Below, one piece after another: positions 52,305 through 61,685 of a DNA stretch of 64,000 bases. The stretch comes from Ravibacter sp964562455. Lineage in GTDB: Bacteria > Bacteroidota > Bacteroidia > Cytophagales > Spirosomataceae. Both the position numbers and the translations under genes were made by a program. The notes beneath the pieces are model-generated. The model was not told where the DNA came from. It did not search any database and saw nothing but the letters and a program-made list of their open reading frames with translations. Within the stretch, counting starts at the first letter, position 1. The number at the start of each line of letters is the position of its first letter. The stretch is taken from the NCBI GenBank assembly GCA_964562455.1, contig CAZLTN010000015.1, positions 22,332 to 86,331 of the forward strand, written 5' to 3'.

Positions 52305-52895
52305 ATGGTTATCAATACTAAACATTTACCTGACATTGAAGAAGAAATCTATAGCCTGGTCGATAGGGGCCTGGGCAGCAGAAGCGAAATCCTCAGGCGG
52401 TTTATTGATCTGAACAGCGGCTTCGTCAACAGATTTTGCCATGAAACCGGGCTGGACGAAGATCTCTTGCATGATATTTATATAGATTCGGTTCTTCTCG
52501 TGTTTGAACATGTTGAAAGCGGCAAATTTAAGCGCCAGAGCAAGCTTTCTACCTATCTTTTCAGGCTTTATTATTTTAAAGTGATCGATGAGATCAGGAA
52601 GAGCGGTAGCGGGAAAGTCATTTATACGGACAAGCTTCCTGAGTATCCCGATCCTGTTCTCAATGCTGCAGGGACGCTGGAAGGGCTGGAAACGATGAAA
52701 CGCGTGGTCAGAGTGCTCGATAGTATGTGTCTGGAATGTAAGGAGCTTATCCTGGATTGGGCATACATCGGATACGACCTGGAGGAAATCCGTAACCGTA
52801 TGGGATTCGACAGCCCGGCCAGGTTCAACAAGTTCAAATTCACCTGTCTCAAAAAATTCAAGGCAATCTGGGAATCTCTTCCTCCCGAGGACTAG
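52305..52895 (+). CDS. Sigma-70-family (ECF-like) RNA polymerase sigma factor
   Basis: A protein of about 196 aa. Region 2 is seen in DEDLLHDIYIDSVLLVFEHV (about 48-67), then KFKRQSKLSTYLFRLYYFKV and IDEIRKSG, the strand-melting and -10 part. Region 4 is the C-terminal helix-turn-helix (LDSMCLECKELILDWAYIGY, then DLEEIRNRMGFDSPARFNKF). No anti-sigma gene is adjacent, unlike the FecI/FecR pair at the left of the window. It diverges from the curli operon and may control it. ATG 52305 is chosen; the ORF extends 23 codons upstream without family support. Confidence 0.85.
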   Translation: MVINTKHLPDIEEEIYSLVDRGLGSRSEILRRFIDLNSGFVNRFCHETGLDEDLLHDIYIDSVLLVFEHVESGKFKRQSKLSTYLFRLYYFKVIDEIRKSGSGKVIYTDKLPEYPDPVLNAAGTLEGLETMKRVVRVLDSMCLECKELILDWAYIGYDLEEIRNRMGFDSPARFNKFKFTCLKKFKAIWESLPPED

Positions 52896-52927
52896 CCGGC
52901 AGGAGGGCCGGTAGCTTTGAGGAGAGG

Positions 52928-53884
52928 CTAGGCCTTCTCCCACACCTCTTTTGCCTTCGCAAGATCGCGTTTCATAGCCTCATAAACGGTGTTAGGGTCA
53001 GATGTAAGCCTGGTTGAACCGCTCTCGGCGCCACCGATGGGATATTCCAGGTGTAGGCAGAAAGGGACCCGGACGTTATTTTTTTTCAGTATTTTGAAAT
53101 AAGCGTCCCAATCCACCATACCTTGCCCGAAAGGTACATTCTGGGTAACCCATTTTCCTGACCGCTGGGTCCATATGAAATCTTTCAGAACGATTGTTTT
53201 GATCCTCGGCATAATGAGATTCAGACCGTTCTGCCACGATAGACCTCCTTCAACGGTTGCATGCCGTATGTCATACTGCGATCCCATATTTTCAGGCGGA
53301 GCTTTCTTTAACAGCTGGTAAACCTCCCAGATAGAAGAGCCGATCAATATTCCGGCATGGTTCTGGTAGCATCCTGTCAGCCCCAGCTTTTTGTTCAGCT
53401 TGGCCAGGCCCCCGATCTTGTCGGCAAAGCTGTCCAGCGCCTGGGGCATGCCCTGGTTGTTCGGGTAGCGATACCAGTTCATCCTGTAGTACCGGAACCC
53501 GAGCCTGGCGGCTGTTTGCAACAACCGTACATCAATGGCGTTAACAGCGCTTTCTACCGCAGTACAAAACAGCGACGGGGTAAATCCCGCCTTCTTCATG
53601 GCGTCGACCGCTTTCGGAAGATCCTCTTCCACTTTTTCGGGCAGTACGTGCCCTTTAGGCCGGACAGTCAGGTCGATACCGTCGAAACCGATTTCCCGGG
53701 CAACCTCCGACATTGCTGTATAGTCCAGAAATTGCAGGTGCTTGGAAAAGATATGGATTTCCGGAATGGGGACATCCTGCCTGCCTGCATTTGTAAAAAG
53801 GTCGGCCGGTACAAAAGGAGCCGCAGCCGATAGTATCGAAGCATTTTTGATGAAAGATCTCCGGGAAACGTTCAGATTGTCCAT
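52928..53884 (-). CDS. Tat-exported sugar phosphate isomerase/epimerase-like protein
   Basis: A protein of about 318 aa. The N-terminus carries a twin-arginine motif (VSRRSFIKNASILSAAAPFV, about 6-25), so it is exported folded through Tat. The rest is a xylose-isomerase-like TIM barrel (AP endonuclease family 2): IGFDGIDLTVRPKGHVLPE near 65, GCYQNHAGI near 170, SQYDIRHATVEGG near 200 and CLHLEYPIGG near 277, with the metal-binding His, Asp and Glu expected. Substrate is unknown. It diverges from the galactonate dehydratase gene, suggesting work in sugar metabolism. Confidence 0.9.
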   Translation of the reverse strand: MDNLNVSRRSFIKNASILSAAAPFVPADLFTNAGRQDVPIPEIHIFSKHLQFLDYTAMSEVAREIGFDGIDLTVRPKGHVLPEKVEEDLPKAVDAMKKAGFTPSLFCTAVESAVNAIDVRLLQTAARLGFRYYRMNWYRYPNNQGMPQALDSFADKIGGLAKLNKKLGLTGCYQNHAGILIGSSIWEVYQLLKKAPPENMGSQYDIRHATVEGGLSWQNGLNLIMPRIKTIVLKDFIWTQRSGKWVTQNVPFGQGMVDWDAYFKILKKNNVRVPFCLHLEYPIGGAESGSTRLTSDPNTVYEAMKRDLAKAKEVWEKA

Positions 53885-54053
53885 TCGAAGTGGGATTCGT
53901 GAAAAAGAATTGCTGCCAAGTAAGAAATATCGGGACAATTATAAAAGCCATAACTGTAAAATTTTAACCCTGTAGCCGAATATGAGCCAAGTATAGAACT
54001 ACGGGAAGAAGCTTTGTTGGTCATGAAGACTAACGATTACAAATTAAAAGAAC

Positions 54054-55220
54054 ATGACAGTTAACAAGGATTTCCTGATTGCACGGGTAGAGTTGTTTAA
54101 GGTGCCGCCGAGATGGCTCTTTCTGAAAATTACGCTCAACAATGGTTTGTCCGGCTGGGGTGAGCCGGTCGTGGAAGGGCGGGCAGATACGGTAAAAGCG
54201 GCTGTTGAGGAGCTGACTTCCTACCTGGTCGGGCAGGACGCCCGGAGGATAGAAGATATCTGGCAGGTATTGTACAGGGGAGGGTTTTACAGGGGAGGAC
54301 CGGTATTGATGAGCGCTATCTCGGGAATTGACCAGGCTTTGTGGGACATCAGGGGGAAATCGCTGGGAGTCCCTGTTTATGAGCTGTTGGGAGGGGCGGT
54401 GAGAGACAGGATGAAGATCTATAGCTGGATAGGAGGGGACCGCCCGGAAAATGTCGCCGAAGCGGCCCGTTCCAGGGTGGCAGCGGGCTTCAAGGCCGTT
54501 AAAATGAATGCTTCTTCTGATATGGAATGGATCGACACTCCCAGGAAAGTAGACGAGATTATTGAGCGGGCTGCCCTGGTAAGAGAAGCTGTCGGAAATG
54601 AAATAGGGATTGGGCTGGATTTTCATGGCCGTATTCACAGAGGGATGGCGAAAACGATTATGAAGGAGCTGGAGCCGGTAAAGCCAATGTTTATAGAGGA
54701 GCCTGTCCTGTCAGAGAATAACGAATCGTTAAAAGTACTGCAGCAGATGACAAGTGCACCCATTGCGACAGGGGAGAGGATGTTCAGCCGGTGGGATTTT
54801 AAACACCTCTTTGAGGACAGGTCGGTCGATATTGTCCAGCCTGATCTGAGTCATGCCGGGGGGATTTCTGAAGTCAGGCGGATAGCCGCGATGGCCGAAG
54901 CATACGATGTAGCGATCGCCCCGCATTGTCCCTTAGGCCCTGTATCCTTCGCTGCTGCGCTTCACCTCGATTTTGTGAGTATTAACGCCTTTATCCAGGA
55001 GACGAGCATGGGGATCCATTACAACGGTGAGATAGACCTGATCGATTATGTCAGGAACCCTGAGGCGCTGAAAGTGGAGGACGGTTATATCGGTTTGCTG
55101 GAAAAGCCCGGGCTCGGACTGGATATAGATGAAGAAAAAGTAATAGAGATGGCAAAAACCGGTCACAACTGGAAGAACCCGATCTGGAGGAACGCTGACG
55201 GGTCGTTTGCGGAGTGGTGA
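54054..55220 (+). CDS. dgoD: D-galactonate dehydratase
   Basis: A 388-aa enolase-superfamily enzyme that dehydrates D-galactonate to 2-keto-3-deoxygalactonate. It matches E. coli DgoD almost end to end: VPPRWLFLKITLNNGLSGWG (about 17-36), RGGFYRGGPVLMSAISGID, metal and catalytic elements in IGLDFHGRIHRGM (about 185-197), FIEEPVLSENN and TGERMFSRWDF, then QPDLSHAGGI and APHCPLGPVSF (catalytic His about 290), and the W-R-N-P ending GSFAEW. No other dgo genes (kinase, aldolase, transporter) are in the window. The HTCS gene downstream could regulate it. Confidence 0.96.
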   Translation: MTVNKDFLIARVELFKVPPRWLFLKITLNNGLSGWGEPVVEGRADTVKAAVEELTSYLVGQDARRIEDIWQVLYRGGFYRGGPVLMSAISGIDQALWDIRGKSLGVPVYELLGGAVRDRMKIYSWIGGDRPENVAEAARSRVAAGFKAVKMNASSDMEWIDTPRKVDEIIERAALVREAVGNEIGIGLDFHGRIHRGMAKTIMKELEPVKPMFIEEPVLSENNESLKVLQQMTSAPIATGERMFSRWDFKHLFEDRSVDIVQPDLSHAGGISEVRRIAAMAEAYDVAIAPHCPLGPVSFAAALHLDFVSINAFIQETSMGIHYNGEIDLIDYVRNPEALKVEDGYIGLLEKPGLGLDIDEEKVIEMAKTGHNWKNPIWRNADGSFAEW

Positions 55221-55226
55221 GCAGGA

Positions 55227-55466
55227 TTAAGGGTGATTGTCCGGGATTTTTCCCGGGCGATAACGACGATACCCGGCCAGCAACCAATACAGAGAGCACA
55301 TGACCAGGACTTGCTTGTACAACAGGTCCAGATAATGGCCATAGCGGATATGGTATATGGCAGCCTCACCTGGTATCAGGTCTCCAAGGTTTTGTGCCCC
55401 GACCCTGTCCGGGGCAGATAGCACTAAGACTACAGATAAAGTAAAAATGTATATACCTCGCATCAT
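55227..55466 (-). CDS. Possible small exported/membrane protein
   Basis: A 79-codon ORF antisense to nothing recognised, in the gap between dgoD and the HTCS gene. It starts with a convincing signal peptide (MRGIYIFTLSVVLVLSAPDR, then VGAQ) and has a second hydrophobic stretch (VLVMCSLYWLLAGY, about 52-65) followed by a basic tail. I do not recognise a family. It may be a real small gene, or a chance ORF. Coordinates assume ATG 55466; ATG 55463 would also do. Confidence 0.4.
   Translation of the reverse strand: MMRGIYIFTLSVVLVLSAPDRVGAQNLGDLIPGEAAIYHIRYGHYLDLLYKQVLVMCSLYWLLAGYRRYRPGKIPDNHP
55241..55256. terminator. Small hairpin after dgoD
   Basis: CCGGGA (55241-55246) pairs with TCCCGG (55251-55256) around TTTT, about 20 bp after the dgoD stop. 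No T-run follows, so its role as a terminator is weakly supported. Confidence 0.25.
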
Positions 55467-55683
55467 TTCCGGTGTTTTAAAAAGGGCCTGTGCTTATCGT
55501 GGTTTCAGTTATAGAATAGATTCTACGATGCGCATATTTTATTCTACAAATACCGGTAAAGTCGCAAAAACAGAGGGGGGAGAATTTTCTCAATAAGGGG
55601 TGATATTTGTAGCGGGCTGATAACTTTACAAGTAATTCTGCATGTATGGTGCAAAAAATGGTGTGTCCGACTTTTTACCTGCG

Positions 55684-58600
55684 ATGAGGCTTTCTTTGTT
55701 TTACCTGTTTTCTGCTGCCGTCCTGTTGGGTAACCTGAGAAGCGAGGCACAGTCGTTTTATCATTTATCGGAAAAAGGAGGGCGGTTTTCCGACGCTGCG
55801 TTGGGTATTACCCAGGACAGGGAGGGGTTCATGTGGTTTGCAACGACTTACGGACTCCTTAGGTATGATACAAGATCTTTCAAAAGTTACTATCATGATC
55901 CTTCCAATAAAGGAAGCTTGCCGGGTAGCTATCTGTCAGGAATTTTATGTGACTCTCAAAACCGGATATGGATTGGCAGCTGGAAAGGGCTGGCTTTACT
56001 GAACAGGGAAAGCGATACTTTTACTACCTTCAGCCACAACCGGAACGACCCGGAAAGTATAGACAATGACACTATATACTGTGTTTTTGAAGATAGCCGG
56101 AAAAAACTGTGGGTTGGGACTGAAAGGGGGCTGAACTTAGTCCGGGAAACGGGAGAAGGAGTGAAGTTCGAACGTTTTCTTATAGATGAGAAGGACGAAT
56201 ATGCGAACATAGTACGTGCAATTGCAAATGACAAAAACGGGGATATCTGGCTCGGAACATTGGGCGGATTGGTCAGACTGAAAAATGACGGAAGTCCCCC
56301 CGAGAGGTTCCTGGTTAATCCCGGCAGCCAATACCCGCAAGAAAATGACGTAGTAGCTTTATATTGTAGCGACGATGGTAAAATACTGCTGGGTACCCGG
56401 GCCGGTGGAATGAGTCGCTTTGACCCGGTTAGCAGGCGTTTTGAGCGGATGTCGCTGGAGGCTAGAGAAAACGGCCGGAACCCCATCATCTCGGGCTTCT
56501 ATCCCGATAAAAACGGAAGATTATGGATTCCGACATGGGAGGGGCTGGCTTGTTATGATCCGGCTGCTTTAAATACGGTCTGGTATATCAATGAGGCATC
56601 AAATCCGTCGAGCTTAGCCGATAATACCCTTTTCAGCGGATACATTGACAGACAACAGGGGTTGTGGCTGGGTAGCTATAATGGTGGCGTCGATTATTTG
56701 TACGCCGGTCCGAAAGCATTTTTTTCCTGGTTTTCACCTGACGACAGCGAACGGTATGAGAGATTTGCCGACGGCTGGTATGGAATAGGTGCTGAAAATA
56801 CGCTGTGGAGTATTTCAGATAACCAGGATCTGCTATTAATCTTCGACGACAAGCGCAAGGTCGTTCAATCCTACAAGCTTGAGCTTCCGTCTTCGATGCG
56901 GTTTAACCGTTTTTTCCTGGATCATGGCCATGTGCTATGGTGCGGGGGAGATACGGTTTTCAGCCGGTTGGATCTCAAAACCGGGAAACGCGATGATTAC
57001 CCGTTGCTTGAAAATATAGGCCGGAGGGGGCATGTTCGCGGTATTCTGGATATCGGGCAGGATAAACTTCTGATGTTCGGATCATTCGGCATACTGACTT
57101 TCGATAAGCGCAGCGGTAAAACGCTTCCCGGTTTAAAAAAAACAATTGTAAGTGCATCGCAGGATTCCAAAGGGAATATCTGGATGGGTGGAAAAGGAGA
57201 GGTGTTTTTATTACACAAAGACGGCGGGAGGTTGGAGACTTTTCAGCCGGATATGTCTCGGGAGGGTGGAAATATCGATATATGGAGAGTTTCGGAAGAC
57301 AGCCATGGCAGGATATGGTTTGTCTCCGGTCTTGACTTATGGTTATTGGATGGGCAATCCCGTAAATTTCTCCGTCATACGAAGTTCGGCCGGGATGAAT
57401 TCCTGACTGACATTATGTGTGACGATGCGGGGTTTTTGTGGTTAAGCGCGGGGGCGAAACTGATCCGGTTTCACCCGGAGGAAAAAACGACTCAGTATTT
57501 CGGGGAAGCAGACGGTTTGCCGCGTAGAGCGATGTTACGTGTTGATGCAGCCTTCGGAAGCGGGGAGGGTACGTTTTATTACCCTACCAATAAAGGCGCA
57601 TTTCTGTTCAGGCCCGGAGACGTGGCTTTGAACGACAGCCCGGAGGGGATAGTGGTCAATTCGCTCAAGCTATTCAACCGAAAGGTAGAACTGACTGACA
57701 GTACCGGGATTTTCAAGAGAGAAATCAGTATGGAAAAGGAGCTGGTTTTTCGTCATGACCAGAATATTTTTACGCTTGATTTTGTTCATCTGAGCTATTT
57801 TAAATCGGATCAGAACCAATATGCCTATAAGTTGGAAGGCTTTGAACAAGACTGGAATTATGTCGACATTCCAACCGCTACCTATACGAATCTCCCGGCT
57901 GGTCAGTACACATTTATGGTGAAGGCTGCCAATGGCGATGGTTATTGGAGCCCCGAACCGTTGGCGCTGCAGATAACCGTGCTGCCCCCGTGGTGGAGGA
58001 CCTGGTACGCGTATATATTATATGCTTTATTACTGACCGGTATCGTATATGCAATAGCCCGTTTCTTCTGGCTGAAGCGGATTGTAAAGCAGGAAAATGA
58101 GTTGTATTATGCCAAACTCGATTTCTTTACTAACGTTTCCCATGAAATACGCACCCATTTATCGCTTATCAGCGGGCCATTGGAAAGGGCCTACAACTCG
58201 GTAGAAACAGGTAGCGAAGTCAGGCACTTCCTGACTTACGCTAAAAATAATGCCGGCCGTCTTATGCTGCTGGTTAATGAGCTGCTTGATTTCCGGAAAC
58301 TGCAGAATGGTAAAATCAGGCTTCAGGTAAGCGAGCAGGAGGTGGTAAAGCTGCTCAAAAATACATTGGCTGCATTTGAGCACCTGGCTTCGGAAAAGGA
58401 AATAGAGATCAGGCTGCAGGTTCCCGATCATCCTGTAAAGCTTTGGTTGGATGTGAACCAGGTCCAGAAAGTTTTCTACAACCTGATGGGCAATGCGTTC
58501 AAGTTTACTCCCGAAGGGGGCATCGTTTCAATCGTTGTAACCGAGCAGGACAGAGAAATATTAATTGATGTAAAAGACACAGGGCCAGGGATAGCGCCGC

Positions 58601-59661
58601 AGTACCTGGATCACCTGTTTACCAACTTCTTCCAGGTATACGAAAATAGCCGGAACAATACGGGATACGGTATAGGGCTTGCGCTTTCAAAAGAAATTGT
58701 GGGGTTGCACAAGGGAGATCTTAAGGTTGCCAGCAGGTTACGGACAGATGACAGGGAGGGAGAAACCTGCTTTACAGTAAGGTTTTTAAAGGGGAAGTCG
58801 CATTTTCCTGAAGGTGATGTAGCGATACCGGAAATTAAAAAGTCTGCAGACCCGATCCCTCTGACCAGCTTCGATCCCCATACTGACGCAGGCGTACCGG
58901 ATACGCCTCAGAAATACTCCCTGTTGATTATTGAAGACAACGACGAGCTAAGAGGTTTTGGCGTTGAGATCCTGCGGGAGCGCTATGAGGTGCTGGAGGC
59001 AGACAATGGCAGGGATGGGTTGGAACTTGCCAGGGAACATATGCCCGATTTGATTATATGCGACGTGATGATGCCGGAAATGAACGGGCTCGAGGTTTGT
59101 AAAGAACTAAGATCACATTTTCAGACCCGGCATATTCCGGTTATCCTCATGTCGGCCCGCAGTACGACGGAGCAGATGGCAGAAGGATTCCAGGCCGGGG
59201 CAGACGCTTACCTGATAAAGCCTTTCGATTTTCGACTGCTGGAACTGCAGATTACCAACCTTATCCGCATGCGGGAGGGGCTTAAAGAAAAGAATAGCCG
59301 GGCAGTATTGACGGAGCCGGGGGAATTGGTAGTTGGCAACCCTGATGATGAGTTTATCGCCCACCTGCGGAACCTGGTAATCGGGAATATTTCAGACGAA
59401 AGCTTTGGAGTGAATGAAATGGCTCATCAAACCGGTATAAGTGTGTCGGTGCTGTACAGGAAACTTCGTGCGCTTACCGGCATGACTGTAAACGAGTTCT
59501 CGAAGGAACTCCGGATGAAAAGAGCTATGCAGTTACTTGAGCTCGGGATATACAACGTTAACGAAGTCGCGACTATGGTGGGTTTTGACGATAGCAAGTA
59601 CTTTAGCAAGGAGTTCCGGAAAGCTTTTGGCAAAAATCCCAGTGAAGTAAAGAGAGGTTGA
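55684..59661 (+). CDS. Hybrid two-component system sensor/regulator (HTCS)
   Basis: A protein of about 1325 aa that joins sensing and DNA binding in one chain. Signal peptide about 1-24. Residues 25-700 hold two seven-bladed reg_prop propellers (for example GLLRYDTRSFKSYYHDPSNK). A Y_Y_Y domain (about 720-785), one transmembrane helix (about 790-812), HisKA dimerisation domain (H-box NVSHEIRTHLSLI, phospho-His near 820), HATPase (about 925-1050, with DTGPGIAP), receiver domain (about 1078-1190, phospho-Asp in ICDVMMPEM near 1125) and AraC-type HTH (about 1225-1320) follow. HTCS usually bind oligosaccharides in the periplasm and activate utilisation genes. The H-box has His in place of the usual Pro. 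Confidence 0.95.
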   Translation: MRLSLFYLFSAAVLLGNLRSEAQSFYHLSEKGGRFSDAALGITQDREGFMWFATTYGLLRYDTRSFKSYYHDPSNKGSLPGSYLSGILCDSQNRIWIGSWKGLALLNRESDTFTTFSHNRNDPESIDNDTIYCVFEDSRKKLWVGTERGLNLVRETGEGVKFERFLIDEKDEYANIVRAIANDKNGDIWLGTLGGLVRLKNDGSPPERFLVNPGSQYPQENDVVALYCSDDGKILLGTRAGGMSRFDPVSRRFERMSLEARENGRNPIISGFYPDKNGRLWIPTWEGLACYDPAALNTVWYINEASNPSSLADNTLFSGYIDRQQGLWLGSYNGGVDYLYAGPKAFFSWFSPDDSERYERFADGWYGIGAENTLWSISDNQDLLLIFDDKRKVVQSYKLELPSSMRFNRFFLDHGHVLWCGGDTVFSRLDLKTGKRDDYPLLENIGRRGHVRGILDIGQDKLLMFGSFGILTFDKRSGKTLPGLKKTIVSASQDSKGNIWMGGKGEVFLLHKDGGRLETFQPDMSREGGNIDIWRVSEDSHGRIWFVSGLDLWLLDGQSRKFLRHTKFGRDEFLTDIMCDDAGFLWLSAGAKLIRFHPEEKTTQYFGEADGLPRRAMLRVDAAFGSGEGTFYYPTNKGAFLFRPGDVALNDSPEGIVVNSLKLFNRKVELTDSTGIFKREISMEKELVFRHDQNIFTLDFVHLSYFKSDQNQYAYKLEGFEQDWNYVDIPTATYTNLPAGQYTFMVKAANGDGYWSPEPLALQITVLPPWWRTWYAYILYALLLTGIVYAIARFFWLKRIVKQENELYYAKLDFFTNVSHEIRTHLSLISGPLERAYNSVETGSEVRHFLTYAKNNAGRLMLLVNELLDFRKLQNGKIRLQVSEQEVVKLLKNTLAAFEHLASEKEIEIRLQVPDHPVKLWLDVNQVQKVFYNLMGNAFKFTPEGGIVSIVVTEQDREILIDVKDTGPGIAPQYLDHLFTNFFQVYENSRNNTGYGIGLALSKEIVGLHKGDLKVASRLRTDDREGETCFTVRFLKGKSHFPEGDVAIPEIKKSADPIPLTSFDPHTDAGVPDTPQKYSLLIIEDNDELRGFGVEILRERYEVLEADNGRDGLELAREHMPDLIICDVMMPEMNGLEVCKELRSHFQTRHIPVILMSARSTTEQMAEGFQAGADAYLIKPFDFRLLELQITNLIRMREGLKEKNSRAVLTEPGELVVGNPDDEFIAHLRNLVIGNISDESFGVNEMAHQTGISVSVLYRKLRALTGMTVNEFSKELRMKRAMQLLELGIYNVNEVATMVGFDDSKYFSKEFRKAFGKNPSEVKRG

Positions 59662-59668
59662 GGCGTAA

Positions 59669-59699
59669 AAGGAGGGCTTGCCAGCCCCCCTTACTTTTT
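59669..59699. terminator. Bidirectional terminator between HTCS and epimerase/GT2 genes
   Basis: A 10-bp stem with one mismatch (59669-59678 with 59683-59692) and a 4-nt loop has a T-run on the right for the plus strand (ACTTTTTC) and an A-run on the left that serves the minus strand. It overlaps the stop codon of the minus-strand gene. Confidence 0.75.
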
Positions 59700-61685
59700 C
59701 CGCTTCTCAACCAGTTCCCTTATCGCATCGGCCGAGTGGTAAATGCGCTGCCCGGCACGTATCCGGGTACGTATAAATTTCGGCCTCTTTTTGGTTTCTT
59801 CAAATATCTTGGAAATGTACTCACCCAGGAAAGAAATGCCCAATATGGTCAGTCCTCCAAAGAAAACGATCAGTATAATGACCGTGCTCATGCCTCTCGG
59901 TGTGTCGGGGAAGAAGACAAACTTCGCCAGTATCTGCCATATGATACCGAGCATCGATGCGCCCGTAAGCAGGAAGCCGGCGTAGCTCATCATTTCCAGT
60001 GGTGTAAAGCTAAAGCTGAAAATGGCTTTCCTGGCCCAGCCGATATTCTTTCGCCAGTTATTGGTCGAAACGCCGAACATCCTTTCCGGCCTGACATACG
60101 GTACGCCTGTTTGCTTAAAACCAACCCAGGCTCTCAGTCCCCGCAGGAACTGTTCTGTTTCCGGAAGCGCTACCAGCTCTTTGACCACCTTCCGGTCGAT
60201 CAGTGAAAAATCACCGGCGTCTCTGGGGATAGGGATGTAGCTCATTTTCTGGAAAAGCTTATAAAAGAGCTTATAAAATACATGCAGCCAGGGCTTCATT
60301 TCACGCTGAACCCTCACCCCGTACACTACATCATTTCCTTCGATCCACTTGTCGTAAAACTGCGGGATGATCTCAGGCGGGTCCTGCAGATCGCCGTCCA
60401 TCAGCACAACAGCATCGCCGGTAGCAATTTCCATTCCACTGAGGAAGGCGGATTGTGAACCGAAGTTCCGCGAATGGCTGATGCCTGTCACGTTGGGGTC
60501 TTTCTCACAAAGGACATCGATGACTTCCTCCTGGTTATCGGGCGAGTTATCATTGACAAAAATGATCTCGTACCGGACTTTCAGCTCATTGAACGTCTTA
60601 ACGAGCCTTTCGTACATGTAAGGGATCGCCTGGGCATCCTTATAACATGCAATAATGGCGGTAATGACGGGGTTCAGCTTGGGATTTTCAAAAGCAGGCA
60701 GGATTTTGTCCTCGTACCCGATTGCGTCCTGCCAGTCCTTGTAACGTGTCAGGCCTTCTTCCAGAGAGGTACGCGCCTTCCACCCGAAATCCGAACCGAT
60801 ATGCGTCGGATCGCCGTACCAATCGGCAAGGTCCCATTTCCGGTTGCCCATGCTGCCCCATTTGGGCTCCTCCCTGATCGAAAACCGTACGCGGCTTAAC
60901 TCGATGAGGTCGCCTATAGTCGTTTTACGACCTGTGGCTACATTATATGAGTTTCCTGCTGTTGCCGGCCCGACCTTCAGGGCTACATCGATGAAAGCTT
61001 CCACGCAATCGTCGATATACACAAAATCGCGGCTTATATCCGGCGAGACCAGGGAAGGCAAACTGTTTTTACGGAGATGCTCCACAAGCCTCGGGATCAG
61101 CCTGTCGGGCTCTTCCCATTTGCCGTAAATGGAGTAGAGCCGCAGATTGACAGCCGGGACCTGGTAGGTTCGCGCGTAAAATTCGATGAGGTAAGAAGCC
61201 GATACCTTCGATACGGCATAGTGGCTGTTCGGCTCGACTTTGTCGTCTTCTTTCGGAGCGGTACAATTCAGGCCGTATTCAGAGCTGCTCCCGGCGTGAA
61301 TGTAGGTGATCCCGTCCCTGCATTGCTCGAGTAGGTTGACCGTCCCGATTACATTCGTTTCGTACGTAAGGCCGATATTATTCTGCTTGCTGTATGCGCC
61401 GTAAGCCGCCAGGTTAAAGACGGTACCTGGTTTATACTTGTCAAAAACTTCTTTTACGGAGTTCGGCGAGACAATGTCGCAATGGACAATGTTATCGAAG
61501 GGAACATTCAGGAGCTTTAACCGCCATGCCTTGGTGGCATCGTGTGTAAGTGCGTAACAGTCCTTCCGTACCTTAAAAATGTCGTCAAATAAATTGGCTC
61601 CTATAAAGCCGCTGGCGCCAAAAACAAAAACAGGGCCTTTTAACCGGGCAATTTTATCACTATAGGCGGGTAAGCTTTCAGGCAT
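59691..61685 (-). CDS. NAD-epimerase/dehydratase fused to GT2 glycosyltransferase
   Basis: A 664-aa two-domain protein. Residues 15-325 are a short-chain epimerase/dehydratase: VFVFGASGFIGANLF (NAD loop), AGSSSEYGLN, and the catalytic Tyr-Lys in SHYAVSKVSASYL (about 150-162). Residues 340-580 are a DPM1/GtrB-like GT2 domain with IIACYKDAQAIPYMYERLVK and VVLMDGDLQDPPEII (metal-binding DxD), and two C-terminal membrane helices (about 555-580 and 592-620) typical of undecaprenyl-phosphate sugar transferases. A fusion of these two activities suggests that a nucleotide sugar is modified and then placed on a lipid carrier. Overlaps the transketolase-half gene by 8 bp. Confidence 0.92.
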   Translation of the reverse strand: MPESLPAYSDKIARLKGPVFVFGASGFIGANLFDDIFKVRKDCYALTHDATKAWRLKLLNVPFDNIVHCDIVSPNSVKEVFDKYKPGTVFNLAAYGAYSKQNNIGLTYETNVIGTVNLLEQCRDGITYIHAGSSSEYGLNCTAPKEDDKVEPNSHYAVSKVSASYLIEFYARTYQVPAVNLRLYSIYGKWEEPDRLIPRLVEHLRKNSLPSLVSPDISRDFVYIDDCVEAFIDVALKVGPATAGNSYNVATGRKTTIGDLIELSRVRFSIREEPKWGSMGNRKWDLADWYGDPTHIGSDFGWKARTSLEEGLTRYKDWQDAIGYEDKILPAFENPKLNPVITAIIACYKDAQAIPYMYERLVKTFNELKVRYEIIFVNDNSPDNQEEVIDVLCEKDPNVTGISHSRNFGSQSAFLSGMEIATGDAVVLMDGDLQDPPEIIPQFYDKWIEGNDVVYGVRVQREMKPWLHVFYKLFYKLFQKMSYIPIPRDAGDFSLIDRKVVKELVALPETEQFLRGLRAWVGFKQTGVPYVRPERMFGVSTNNWRKNIGWARKAIFSFSFTPLEMMSYAGFLLTGASMLGIIWQILAKFVFFPDTPRGMSTVIILIVFFGGLTILGISFLGEYISKIFEETKKRPKFIRTRIRAGQRIYHSADAIRELVEKRKK

